From the IMG/VR virus record IMGVR_UViG_3300005860_000029, positions 1 to 40,585 of that record: a DNA stretch of 40,585 nucleotides; one strand, given 5' to 3'. The notes below the pieces were generated by a model. That model searched no databases. It was not told the DNA's origin and was given only the letters and a program-made list of their open reading frames with translations. The first letter of the stretch is position 1; the number at the start of each line of letters is the position of its first letter. Shown here piece by piece: positions 31,401 to 39,321 of the stretch. Origin of the DNA: a virus. The translations under genes and the position numbers were made by a program.

Positions 31401-34400
31401 AGAGGTGAAAGGCATACCAGTAATAAGAGGAATTACTGAAGACAATAGACCAGTAATAGATTGGGGTGAATTACATAAAATTGTGAATAATCTCCTATCA
31501 AGTGATAGACCCACAATGATGAGAATATTAGAAAACTATCAGATACCATCAGAAAAAGTGCCGACGTTGGATATAGCAAGGGCTACTTTAAGAGAATTCA
31601 ATGATTTAGTGCAAGATGTGTTATACAAAGAATTAGCAGGTAGAATGTTGCTAACACCTGAAGAGATGGCAGCTAGAAAGATGATGGAGACAATAATGAT
31701 AAATACAGGCTTGCCAGCTCACGCTGTTATCCCCCTTACAGGTGCCAGTATGACAGCTGCTCTTTACTCTTCTTTAATGAAAGCAATAGAAGATAGATTT
31801 GCAGGCAAGCCAGAATTTGCAAAGCAAGTTGACATATTCAAAGAATTATTAACTCAAGATATGTATCAAGCACTTAGAGGTTTTATGCCTGATATAACTT
31901 TCAAGCAAGCAAAAGAATTGCTTGGTGCTGTAGACATTGTAGATAGACTCGAAAAGATGAGAACACCAATAGTAGACATTCAAAGTGCTTTGAGATACCT
32001 TGAAATTCCCCTTTTGGAAGAATTGGAAAAAAGAACTGAAGATAGTTTGAAGAACATTAAACCAGGCAAACACTTCTTTGAACAATTTTCAGAAGCATTT
32101 AATAAGCATTTAATAGATGTAGCTGAGACACATTTGAATTTAACAATACCTGAAGGATTGGAATCTGAGGAAGCAGTTTATGAACTCATAGCAGATGGAT
32201 TGAGGAATATCTATTCACAAAGATTGAAACAAGAATTGAAAGCCATAAGAAGAGAAAGAGCTGAATTAAGAAAAATGGGGATGGACATAGATGTATCTGA
32301 TTTAGGGTTGCCAGACATCAAGCCAACAGAGATAACACCTGAAGCAGTAGGAGAAGAGATACAAAGAATTAGAGAAAGAGTATTCACCAAAGGAATAGTA
32401 AATTCTTATCAAAAGATTGCTTCTAATCCATTAGTAGTTGAGCCATTAGTGAACAGCTTTATGGAATTGGCTAAATCAATTGACCCTAAAATGTCTGAAA
32501 GAGAAATTATGGAGAGAATGAGACCATTTATGGAAGAATACTTGCCAACTTACATATCAAGAATGAAGCCACAGACAGTGGAAAGAATAAATCAACGAGG
32601 ACTGGAACTTATGAGAAAATTAGCAGAGAGAGAGCAAGAAGCTTTAAGGCAATTAGGAGAGAGGGCTAAAAGAGGACCTGAAGAAGCAGAAGAACAAACA
32701 GGAACAGAAGTAGAAGAAAGTGAAGATAAGGCCTTAGGGAGAAGTGTAAGTGATTTGTTGGGAGAAGCAAGAATGACAAGAGAAGAATTGAGAAGACTTT
32801 TCTTCAAGCCTGGGCAATTCAAAAAGATGGCATATGGAATTGAACCAAAAGCTGCAACAGAGCAATACATAGCATTGACCGTCAATTCAGTTAGACAGGC
32901 TATGATGAAGATGGCTTTGTTTGATTTCATAGAAAATGAAATTGGAGAAAGAGTGCCAACAAGAGAATTAGCTGATTATGTTAGAAAGCTTAACATTGAT
33001 TTAGATGATGCTGATGCTTTGAGAACTGCTGTTGCTTCCTACTTACAGCAGAAAGGATGGGAAAGGAATGCTTTTATGGTGGTTGATAGTAAGTGGACTT
33101 CTCTTACACAGGATGAAATCAATGCTTTAAGAAGACAACCTATTGGACCTGCCCACCAAGTATTCAGGGATAGTGTGGTAGGATTAAGTGGGATGGTGGA
33201 TATGTCTACTTTCCCTCTTTTAAACCTTAATGTGATAAATGAATTGCTTAAAAGAAGCACAGCCGTGCAAACATTGTTTAATGAAGCTAAGAATGCTGGG
33301 GTAAGAGGTGCACTTGCTGAAATACCTTCTGAAGTCATAAGAGATATGATAGAAAATCCTGAACGCTATAGAATTATCAGCATACCGATAGAAACTTATT
33401 TCAAATTCTTTACACATTTAGCCAAGCAAATGCGATACTTCCAAAACCTTTATAGTGCTATCAGAACACCCTGGAAAGAGATAGCTTCATTCAAGAGCGC
33501 GGGAGATGCTCTGAATAAATTTGCTACTTATGTAAACAGGTTTTGGTATCAAACTATTTTGGGATGGCCGCCAAGGGCATTGGGTTGGATTATGGGGAAT
33601 GTTTACTCTAATGCTCTATTCACATTGTTGCACGGGCTTAATCCATTAGATGGGTTCAAAGTATTGTTCAAGCCAGCACTTAAAAAGAATTTAAGAGAAT
33701 TTGTTCCTATCGTTGACCAAGCATTTGTTTCCTCTATTGACCAAATAGGACTTCAAACACCTTCTATAATATGGAGAGCTGCCAGCGGTTTAAAGAATGT
33801 TATTACTTTTATACCACGATTGGTATACGACGCTAATCAGAAAGCTGAGACATTCGCTCGCAGAGGTATAGTTTGGAGCCTGCTCAAGAAGATATTGAGG
33901 GATAATCCTGATGTCCGCAGGACTTTGATAACTGAAATGCTCAAAAGCCCTGCTGGCATTTCTTGGCTTTCTAATATCACAGATTTGAATAATTACACTG
34001 CACTTGCTGAGAATTTCTTGCAAAGTCCAAGAACTGCTTTCCACCCTCAAGTTGCTCACTTCCTTAGTGAGCAACTTGGTCGTATCATCAATAATTACTC
34101 TGTCACTACTCCTGCTGAACAAGTGATAACTATGTATGCTATCCCATTCTGGAAATTCTATAGATTAATGATTTCTTACTTCACGGCATATCCTTTCACG
34201 CATACTGAAGCTGCTGTCATTGCCTTTGGCTTGGGTAATATGCTTGAAAGAAGACACGAACAAATATTCAATAAATTGCTACTAAATGTAAGCAAGGCAA
34301 GAGAATTGCAAGCACAGCTAATAGTAGGTAGTCCCTACCCAGAGGATAAATTGCCTATTAGAACTACTCCCATAACCCTTGAAGACCTCAACTGGTGGGT

Positions 34401-35085
34401 GAGAAACTTCGCTGTTCCCATTTCTTATAAGAAAGGAGAAGACAAATTAATATTCTTTAGCACAACTCAAATATTCCCTGCTATTCCTTTCCCTACTTTG
34501 TATGTCTGGGAACCCAGAGGGTTAATCAGCAGTCCCTGGATAACTATTACTGAAAGATTGCTAGGCGTGCAAGTGCCCTTCGGTTCCCAAGCAAGATTGC
34601 TATCTGGGAAAAATTTTGATATATTCCATTGGCGAGGGAACTGGTATCTAATTGACCCAACAAATAAACGACCTCCCATAAGACTTAATCAACCCTGGGA
34701 TATTACATATCTACAAAATGTAGATACACTCAGTAGAAGAATGCTACACGCTACTATTCAAACTTTCTTTTCTCCTGCTGTGATATGGGCAAGAGCTTGG
34801 GCTGACTATATGCAAAAAACTGGCAAACCTATCCCCAAGTGGATAACTTACTTTTGCATACCGCCACGATTAACAGAACATCTGGCAAGCAAGTATGGTA
34901 AACACGCACCAGCAGCTGAGGCTTTCCCTGGTTTGATAGTAAATCTTTTAGGCTTGGATATTAATACAGATGATATGGATACCCTGTTACGAGAGAAACA
35001 AGCAACACAATTAACTCCCAGAGAGACCGTTGAAGTTATGCGAGCATATTATAGAGCCCTTTTTTCTCGGCGAATACAACCCTAA
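28345..35085 (+). CDS. Giant multidomain virion protein with NlpC/P60-like peptidase
   Basis: The 2246-residue protein has a Pro-rich N terminus (about 1-110). A cysteine peptidase-like domain follows at about 220-380: catalytic Cys240 in YEDCSSAGSKIL, GDVIILG, and His326 in NAHMGVVVGYV. Beyond it are a membrane-prone segment near 625 (GGIISFFISPLLEAAQAAAS) and long helical regions to the end. The domain should cut peptidoglycan during DNA entry; such large internal proteins are ejected by podoviruses. GTG 28345 or 28348 has only a weak ribosome site and a hairpin on top of it, and the frame overlaps the previous gene by 92 bases, so coupling or +1 frameshifting is possible. Confidence 0.8.
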   Translation: MVCPNKGHPFGAGGILQQPNLPPTPFGQQSSPSTFDPNKATNPPNYQHYSGSGIGAPNSHPHTFVPLKPPDDCPLPPDADKSTFMYDQATGDFRVLSKNRQFAYEGNYHQKSVAGIRIAPSTAQLPHPAHTHTQNFVNKVNSSQPVDIFNLPITSANWKIDRNTIQQLMKEYPQAQKQLQEFINKLQWGQPAFTSIRALGIVQIPFSLSLMEKVYNEFKNAKYSMKYRGRVVNGVHYEDCSSAGSKILNAILEMKGIKANLPTYTTYTLSKDTAHFVQIWPFPDRGYKNTTLTIGDVIILGRVPPKQTKESIPTRAIDLTVPSNAHMGVVVGYVPIKKGKKTVWDYVVAEMGRGGLRFTTVEGFISRDTHIPVGIYRYVPLKRGIIERWLSSRITDRFPLKYWEDPAVKERLNNLIKNPPKDQELMYALQPFILTKEQAETLYRQEVMKDKILPILARRIAFSFENSADAFGARNRLITLFGGIPYEKHSEWIKETNYIFNLFMQPGQPLYPLYRDYGITPLDLTRALYSVFTNPDEVKKVPWWQKKKLEAELKQLDSQLAQYKIPQQAINTLWSVVNNQIYTSLGHTQLVNKNGYLYWAPLSKFQQFKNRLVMLPIKMYDTGKGLVGGIISFFISPLLEAAQAAASNKGDWREKFSTALQAGGSSFAKQLTDMGEYFLQYLDPHILETRVAYNLPQFVADVLIGKSILKGAIGKGVEVASKIPVIGSRILPEAIKDAWVMRTARAKGIPMAEKTIGDLHFEVFQKTVPLTEEQRAFVNSLVEKHYKGLSLTPEEAARLAQEVESNSAVLPYLKLAQRAYTEKLYGKLSTLDEIREAVRQQMPDTHPEIREKIAQGIYDSEHYTAVDAMTDYYANTILRAYHRAGEVLNNIMTQKAPLNYPVIASTFLLRMTSNLKNLFLKTSQKWAPAFQEYTPTFYKAAKSTAETLHNVVERMIMDYKAAFARAMMRAQADKILEPIYTFMREKWPQSENAFRELETSIVNIMFERARQKYPTGAVEEVKGIPVIRGITEDNRPVIDWGELHKIVNNLLSSDRPTMMRILENYQIPSEKVPTLDIARATLREFNDLVQDVLYKELAGRMLLTPEEMAARKMMETIMINTGLPAHAVIPLTGASMTAALYSSLMKAIEDRFAGKPEFAKQVDIFKELLTQDMYQALRGFMPDITFKQAKELLGAVDIVDRLEKMRTPIVDIQSALRYLEIPLLEELEKRTEDSLKNIKPGKHFFEQFSEAFNKHLIDVAETHLNLTIPEGLESEEAVYELIADGLRNIYSQRLKQELKAIRRERAELRKMGMDIDVSDLGLPDIKPTEITPEAVGEEIQRIRERVFTKGIVNSYQKIASNPLVVEPLVNSFMELAKSIDPKMSEREIMERMRPFMEEYLPTYISRMKPQTVERINQRGLELMRKLAEREQEALRQLGERAKRGPEEAEEQTGTEVEESEDKALGRSVSDLLGEARMTREELRRLFFKPGQFKKMAYGIEPKAATEQYIALTVNSVRQAMMKMALFDFIENEIGERVPTRELADYVRKLNIDLDDADALRTAVASYLQQKGWERNAFMVVDSKWTSLTQDEINALRRQPIGPAHQVFRDSVVGLSGMVDMSTFPLLNLNVINELLKRSTAVQTLFNEAKNAGVRGALAEIPSEVIRDMIENPERYRIISIPIETYFKFFTHLAKQMRYFQNLYSAIRTPWKEIASFKSAGDALNKFATYVNRFWYQTILGWPPRALGWIMGNVYSNALFTLLHGLNPLDGFKVLFKPALKKNLREFVPIVDQAFVSSIDQIGLQTPSIIWRAASGLKNVITFIPRLVYDANQKAETFARRGIVWSLLKKILRDNPDVRRTLITEMLKSPAGISWLSNITDLNNYTALAENFLQSPRTAFHPQVAHFLSEQLGRIINNYSVTTPAEQVITMYAIPFWKFYRLMISYFTAYPFTHTEAAVIAFGLGNMLERRHEQIFNKLLLNVSKARELQAQLIVGSPYPEDKLPIRTTPITLEDLNWWVRNFAVPISYKKGEDKLIFFSTTQIFPAIPFPTLYVWEPRGLISSPWITITERLLGVQVPFGSQARLLSGKNFDIFHWRGNWYLIDPTNKRPPIRLNQPWDITYLQNVDTLSRRMLHATIQTFFSPAVIWARAWADYMQKTGKPIPKWITYFCIPPRLTEHLASKYGKHAPAAEAFPGLIVNLLGLDINTDDMDTLLREKQATQLTPRETVEVMRAYYRALFSRRIQP
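28350..28368 (+). promoter_or_regulatory. Hairpin over the giant gene's start
   Basis: Perfect 7-bp arms GTGCCCC / GGGGCAC with AACAA loop begin right after GTG 28345-28350. It would occlude the start codons of the giant gene unless ribosomes finishing the upstream gene melt it. It may also stall ribosomes and favour frame change in the purine run AAGAAAGGGG just upstream. Confidence 0.45.
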
Positions 35086-35102
35086 AAGGAGGTGAATAGA
35101 AA

Positions 35103-35438
35103 TTGCATCAATTCTGGTTATATCAAGCAACAAGCAAAGAAATAGCAATGATTATAATTGCCTCATTTCTTGGAGGCCTGATAAGAGAGATATTGCTTGA
35201 CAATACTATAATTTTGCCATATTATAATAAAGAAATGAGAGCTTTACATTTAGGAATTTTAGGTTCTATTATCATAGGAACAACTGTGGGTTTTCTTATT
35301 GACAATTCTCCTTTGACAGCATTCGCAGCTTCAGTTGGTGCTCCTGTGATAATAGAAGGGCTGGTAAAGAAAGTAGAAAAACTTGTAATAGGAGGTGATG
35401 ACAATGGGAATAGAATTGGAAAGCAAAGACAAGACTAA
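35103..35438 (+). CDS. Membrane protein, possible holin-like
   Basis: The 111-residue protein starts at TTG 35103 behind AAAGGAGGTGAATAGAA. It has three hydrophobic segments, at about 14-30 (EIAMIIIASFLGGLIREI), 49-67 (LGILGSIIIGTTVGFLI) and 72-90 (PLTAFAASVGAPVIIEGLV), then a charged tail. Size and topology fit holins or DUF4257-like small membrane proteins. A separate LLH-type holin is encoded at 37592, so this one may be an antiholin or a different membrane function. Its end overlaps the next gene by 35 bases. Confidence 0.6.
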   Translation: MHQFWLYQATSKEIAMIIIASFLGGLIREILLDNTIILPYYNKEMRALHLGILGSIIIGTTVGFLIDNSPLTAFAASVGAPVIIEGLVKKVEKLVIGGDDNGNRIGKQRQD

Positions 35439-35772
35439 ATTTGTTGTGCAGAGAATACAGATATTCCCTTACAAGGAGATTAAAAACCCCCAAAAGATTG
35501 CTACAGCTGATACTGATATAATCATTGGGAATGTGTTTGTTTCTATCACCAATTGGAAGGTTGGCTATGATATAGACAAGGATAAATTCACAGCAACAGC
35601 ACCATATTATGTTGACAAGAAAGGCAACAAGATATACTACATAAGATTTACACCTTACTATCACGAACTAAAAGAGAAGATAATAGAAGAAGCTGCAAAA
35701 AATGAGAAAGTGCAAGCAGCTGTGAAAGCATTCAAATCTTCAAAGAAACAAGAGAAGAAAGAGGATAAATGA
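35404..35772 (+). CDS. Hypothetical protein coupled to ATP-grasp gene
   Basis: The 122-residue protein starts at ATG 35404, spaced correctly from AGGAGGTGAT at 35390-35398. GTG 35395 lies inside the ribosome site and is rejected. It is beta-rich (DTDIIIGNVFVSITNWKVGY; KFTATAPYYVDKKGNKIYYI) with a basic/acidic helical tail (KAFKSSKKQEKKEDK). The stop overlaps the start of the ATP-grasp gene by 4 bases, a strong sign of joint function. It could be a substrate or partner of the ligase; no family recognised. Confidence 0.6.
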   Translation: MGIELESKDKTKFVVQRIQIFPYKEIKNPQKIATADTDIIIGNVFVSITNWKVGYDIDKDKFTATAPYYVDKKGNKIYYIRFTPYYHELKEKIIEEAAKNEKVQAAVKAFKSSKKQEKKEDK

Positions 35773-37016
35773 GTAGAATACTTGTATTAGACTATGGCAA
35801 TTTTTTACAGCAGTCAATATTTCTTGCTGAAGCAGGGCACGAAGTTTTGTATTACACTGCGTGGGAGGAAGCATTTCCAAAGTTTCAGAGATACTTAATT
35901 GGGCAAGGATTAGAAAATGAGAATTTCAAGAAAGTGATGTATCCATTCTTTGAGATTGACAATGTAGATTATATTGTCAACTGGGATTGTGTTGGGCAAG
36001 ACATCATAGAGTATTTAAGGAACAAGGGCTATAAATGTTTTGGGGCAGGCAAGGCAGCTCTATTGGAAAATCACAGAGAGATGGGAAAATTATTTTTACA
36101 AAAACTTGGACTTCCTGTAATGCCCTGGGTAATGATTAAAGGTTTGACAGCATTGAAAGAATATTTAAAACAGCATAGAAACAAAGTTGTGAAAATAGAC
36201 ACTTTTAGAGGAGACATTGATAGTTTCAAAGCAAAAGATTATCAATCAGTTGCACCATTATTAGAGCAAAGAATTCCTCAAGTGCTTGGAGCAGCTGCAG
36301 AAGATATAAACTTCATAGTTGAAAGTGATGTAAGCACTGATGATAGTGTTGAGATTGGCAGTGATGTGTTCTTTAATGGAACAAAATTCTTGACACCATA
36401 TTGTCAAGGTTATGAGATAGACAAAGCTTTCTACATAGGTAGATTTGTAGACAAATTGCCAGCTGTTACTCAAAATACACTTGATAAACTGACACCTGCA
36501 TTTCAAAAGTTGAATTATAGAGGTGCTTTCTCAACAGAGGAAATTGTTGTGTCTAAAAATAAATCTTACCTAATTGATTTTTGCACAAGATTGGCAGCTC
36601 CCTTATCAGTTGCTTATCCTATAGTGATACAAAATTTTGATGAAGTTGTGTTAGGTTGTGCTGAAGGTGAAGATGTGGAGATTGAGCCTATTGCAGAGTA
36701 TTGGGGTGTCTTGCCACTTGAAAGCTCAGCCGCACGAGAATTATACTTGTCAATTGACATACCTGATGAATACAAATACAATATTGTTCCTTATATCTAC
36801 CTAAAAAGAAACAACACAATATACAGTGTCCCTCCTATAGAAACCATTGTTGTATTGATTGCTTGGGGTTCAAGTGTCAAAGAGGTATTTAAGAAGCTGC
36901 AACAGCTAATAGACATTCCGAGAGCCTATGGATTGGAAACTTCAGTTCTGGGCTACTTCCGTAAGGCGGAAGAGGAAATCAAAAGAGGAGAGAAATTTGG
37001 AATATTTTTCAGATAA
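35769..37016 (+). CDS. ATP-grasp ligase, PurD (GARS)-like
   Basis: The 415-residue protein begins with a Rossmann-like domain (ILVLDYGNFLQQSIFLAEAG, HEVLYYTAWEEAF). It continues with GKCF-type features of the glycinamide ribonucleotide synthetase fold (YKCFGAGKAALLENHREMGK, KLGLPVMPWVMIKG). The ATP-binding part includes VVKIDTFRGDIDSF, an acidic EIGSDVFFNGTKF segment and YRGAFSTEEIVV...YLIDFCTRLAAP, where ATP-grasp metal ligands sit. Similar genes are often annotated PurD-like in environmental phages. Known ATP-grasp enzymes join a carboxylate to an amine; the substrate here is unknown, and no other purine gene is present, so purine synthesis is unlikely. Confidence 0.75.
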   Translation: MSRILVLDYGNFLQQSIFLAEAGHEVLYYTAWEEAFPKFQRYLIGQGLENENFKKVMYPFFEIDNVDYIVNWDCVGQDIIEYLRNKGYKCFGAGKAALLENHREMGKLFLQKLGLPVMPWVMIKGLTALKEYLKQHRNKVVKIDTFRGDIDSFKAKDYQSVAPLLEQRIPQVLGAAAEDINFIVESDVSTDDSVEIGSDVFFNGTKFLTPYCQGYEIDKAFYIGRFVDKLPAVTQNTLDKLTPAFQKLNYRGAFSTEEIVVSKNKSYLIDFCTRLAAPLSVAYPIVIQNFDEVVLGCAEGEDVEIEPIAEYWGVLPLESSAARELYLSIDIPDEYKYNIVPYIYLKRNNTIYSVPPIETIVVLIAWGSSVKEVFKKLQQLIDIPRAYGLETSVLGYFRKAEEEIKRGEKFGIFFR

Positions 37017-37029
37017 GGAGGTGTTTTAA

Positions 37030-37590
37030 ATGAATAAAATAGTGGTGTGCGACCCTGGACACGGAGGTTCAGATCCTGGAGCGGTTGCAGGCAATGTGAA
37101 AGAAAAAGACATAAATTTTCAGTATGCTCTTACTCTGAAATACTTGCTTGAGAAAGAAGGTTTCAAGGTATTTTTGACAAGGTATGCAGATACCTATATC
37201 CCTCTTGCCCAAAGGGCGTATATGGCCTTAGGGAAAAAGGGAATTTTTATCTCTCTTCATTGCAACTCAGGACCTAACCCTGCTCGTGGCTATGAGGTCT
37301 GGTATCACGATGACAATCCAACAAGCAAGATACTTGCTATTGCTATCAACAATGCTATGCAACAGCAGAAATTCATACCTACCAGAGGCATAAAAAGAGA
37401 TACAGATAGATACAAGAGTGGCTTTTGTGTGTTGAGAATATGCTCACATCATAACATACCAGCAGTGTTGATAGAACTTGGCTTTATAACAGACCCAGCA
37501 GATAGAGCAGCTTTGCTTATGAGAGACATAAGAATAGCAATTTGCCAAAAGATTATAGAAGGCATAAAATCTTTTATGGAGGTGAAATAA
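37030..37590 (+). CDS. Endolysin, N-acetylmuramoyl-L-alanine amidase (Amidase_3)
   Basis: The 186-residue single-domain enzyme shows the Amidase_3 signature: His11 in DPGHGGSDPGA, Glu25 in NVKEKDINF, His77 in SLHCNSG as zinc ligands, and catalytic Glu149 in VLIELGFIT. It cuts the amide bond between muramic acid and L-Ala of the stem peptide. There is no signal peptide or cell-wall-binding domain. Ribosome site AAGGAGGTGTTTTAA. The holin gene follows after one base, so this is the lysis cassette. Confidence 0.93.
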   Translation: MNKIVVCDPGHGGSDPGAVAGNVKEKDINFQYALTLKYLLEKEGFKVFLTRYADTYIPLAQRAYMALGKKGIFISLHCNSGPNPARGYEVWYHDDNPTSKILAIAINNAMQQQKFIPTRGIKRDTDRYKSGFCVLRICSHHNIPAVLIELGFITDPADRAALLMRDIRIAICQKIIEGIKSFMEVK

Positions 37591-37591
37591 A

Positions 37592-37963
37592 GTGCACAAC
37601 ATTATCACAAGCATTATAAGTGGTATTGCAGCTGTTTTATTAGCTGCAATAGGATACTTATTGAGAAAGGTAGGTGTTAGCCAGGAGATGTCAGCATTGG
37701 TTTTAAAGAGTTTAGAGCAAATGTTATTGCAAAAAGCAATTCTCTATGCAGAGAACTGGGCAGAGAAGAAAGCAAAAGAGACAGCGCAAAAGATTGCTGG
37801 TTCAGAGAAGATGCAGAAGGCTATAGAGGAAGCGAAGAATATACTTGCTGAATTGAAGAGCCTTGGCTTGCTTGTAAATGTTGAATTTGATGACAATGCA
37901 TTGAAGCAAAAGATACAAGCAGAATTTGACAAGATAGCTGACAAAATAAATCAGCCAAAATAA
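37592..37963 (+). CDS. LLH-type phage holin
   Basis: The 123-residue protein starts at GTG 37592. One N-terminal membrane segment (IITSIISGIAAVLLAAIGYL, about 3-24) is followed by an amphipathic helical body with LEQMLLQKAILYAENWAEKK and KEAKNILAELKSL. The closing region (VNVEFDDNALKQKIQAEFDK) is typical of the LLH holin family (phage_holin_6_1) of Gram-positive phages. It would permeabilise the membrane to release the amidase encoded immediately upstream. Confidence 0.8.
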   Translation: MHNIITSIISGIAAVLLAAIGYLLRKVGVSQEMSALVLKSLEQMLLQKAILYAENWAEKKAKETAQKIAGSEKMQKAIEEAKNILAELKSLGLLVNVEFDDNALKQKIQAEFDKIADKINQPK

Positions 37964-37973
37964 TCTCTAAACA

Positions 37974-38288
37974 ATGCCTAACGAGATAAAGAAGGTTGAA
38001 AGAAACCTCCCCTTTTCCCTTCTCCCCCCTATGGCTCAACAGGTATTTGAGATAGGAGAAGACCTGTTGAAAATAGGGATAGATGAGATACAGAAGTATA
38101 AAAACAATGAGCAATCAACAAAGCAAACACTTGAGAGCCTGTTGAAGATTTCTCAAATCTTAAAGAATTTGGGTATCTCTCTACCCACTGTTATAATGTC
38201 ATATAGTGTTAAACAGCAATCAGAGTTGACAATTATTCCACAACACAATGTAATAGAAATCAAAAATGAAGGGGATGAGGATGCTTAA
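37974..38288 (+). CDS. Hypothetical protein at the end of the rightward block
   Basis: The 104-residue protein (MPNEIKKVERNLPFSLLPPM...) has helical central part (FEIGEDLLKIGIDEIQKYKN) and ends IKNEGDEDA. No clear ribosome site precedes ATG 37974. Its last codons form one arm of the palindrome at 38265-38308, so the peptide NEGDEDA mirrors NEGDEEA at the end of the convergent gene. Possible lysis accessory or spanin-like function is not supported by a signal peptide. Function unknown. Confidence 0.55.
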   Translation: MPNEIKKVERNLPFSLLPPMAQQVFEIGEDLLKIGIDEIQKYKNNEQSTKQTLESLLKISQILKNLGISLPTVIMSYSVKQQSELTIIPQHNVIEIKNEGDEDA

Positions 38289-38308
38289 GCCTCCTCATCC
38301 CCTTCATT
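38265..38308. terminator. Bidirectional terminator palindrome spanning both stop codons
   Basis: Arms of 17 perfectly complementary bases (38265-38281 and 38292-38308, beginning AATGAAGGGGATGAGGA) flank a centre TGCTTAAGCC that itself has a GCTTAAGC palindrome. The rightward TAA (38286-38288) and leftward TAA (38287-38285) overlap in the centre. The stem therefore ends both convergent transcription units and codes for the last residues of both proteins. Confidence 0.75.
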
Positions 38309-38614
38309 ATCTTCTTGTGCCATTGTTTCTATTATTTCCCATAACATTACATCAATCATCTCTGCAATCTCTTCTGCTATTAACCTTGCTATCTTCTTCA
38401 TCAAATTACCCATAAATTCATCCCAAGCTATATGAGCAACCCTCTCTACTTTTTCAAATCTTTCGTTTATCTCTCTCTGTGTAGAGTGTTCTATCATCTC
38501 CCTTATCGCTTCCCTAATCATTTTGCGGGAATTCTTATCTTTTGTTAACTTTACTTGCTTAAGGATTTCTCTAAACGCAACCTTCCATAATTCTTTCATC
38601 ACTTTTTCCTCCAT
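38285..38614 (-). CDS. Hypothetical helical protein, last of the leftward operon
   Basis: The 109-residue protein (MEEKVMKELWKVAFREILKQ...) is helical and charged, with repeated Ile/Glu patterns (KKIARLIAEEIAEMIDVMLW). It ends EDNEGDEEA, nearly the same as the convergent gene's NEGDEDA. AAGGGAG supports ATG 38614; GGAGG inside codons 1-3 could instead serve ATG 38599. No known motif. It sits at the far end of the leftward early transcript. Confidence 0.6.
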   Translation of the reverse strand: MEEKVMKELWKVAFREILKQVKLTKDKNSRKMIREAIREMIEHSTQREINERFEKVERVAHIAWDEFMGNLMKKIARLIAEEIAEMIDVMLWEIIETMAQEDNEGDEEA

Positions 38615-38629
38615 TTACATCATCTCCCT

Positions 38630-39307
38630 TCATTTTTCAAACAATTCTTTCTCTGATTGAGACAAGTAATCTTCTATATCTATATCCCCTTCCTCTTTTC
38701 CCTCTTCAACCTCTTGTGGCAATTCTACGTCTGGCAACTCTGTCCCTTGCCACTCTCTCAGCTCCTTTAATGTCAAGGGAACAATAACACTCAATCTATA
38801 TCCCCTTGTCGTTCTCCTCAAACTTATCTCAACGGGAATGGTGTTCAGCTTATACTTCATCTTAATGCTGTTGAGATATTCACAACTCTGAATGAAGCTT
38901 CTTTGTGATGACCTTAACACCCACCATCCAACCCCTGGCAATTCAGGAATGATTAACTGCAATGACACTTGCTCTTTACACTTATCTCTCTCTTGACATT
39001 CACTACATTTTACTTCTACAAATTCTGCTCCCTCTTCTTTTTCAATTCTTCTCCTTCCTTTTATTCCATCTGAACTACTACATATCAATCCCCTTGCACT
39101 CCATCTCTGATACCTCTTCTGAATTGAGAAGACCTCAGCCTTGAATGATGTTGGTTGCTCTCCATATAATTCAGCAAATTTCTTCTCTACTTCTTTAGCA
39201 AATCCTCCAGCACTTGCTGGGACAATCTTGAAATGCCCCAGCTGGCTGGGATAAGAACTTCCCTTACTACTTCTCCTTTCTCCCATATTAATAGTTCCTA
39301 AAAACAT
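38630..39307 (-). CDS. Gp3-like (recombination directionality factor family-like) zinc-binding protein
   Basis: The 225-residue protein starts at ATG 39307 (MFLGTINMGERRSSKGSSYP) behind AAGGAGG (39316-39322); the frame is open to GTG 39325. Its layout matches the family that includes phiC31 gp3: LGHFKIVPASAGGFAKEVEK, ELYGEQPTSFKAEVFS, a CSECQERDKC cysteine cluster, IPELPGVGWWVLRSSQRSFI and a closing IPVEISLRRTTRGYRLSVIV. The C-terminal tail is acidic. Family members act with serine integrases, but none was found here, so an ancestral or different nucleic acid-binding role is possible. Confidence 0.6.
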   Translation of the reverse strand: MFLGTINMGERRSSKGSSYPSQLGHFKIVPASAGGFAKEVEKKFAELYGEQPTSFKAEVFSIQKRYQRWSARGLICSSSDGIKGRRRIEKEEGAEFVEVKCSECQERDKCKEQVSLQLIIPELPGVGWWVLRSSQRSFIQSCEYLNSIKMKYKLNTIPVEISLRRTTRGYRLSVIVPLTLKELREWQGTELPDVELPQEVEEGKEEGDIDIEDYLSQSEKELFEK

Positions 39308-39321
39308 TATCTCATCCTCCT

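Noticed and set aside
35769-37016. True purine biosynthesis gene purD
   Set aside because: No other purine genes are present and the context is lysis/virion genes; only the ATP-grasp fold is supported, so no gene symbol is given.
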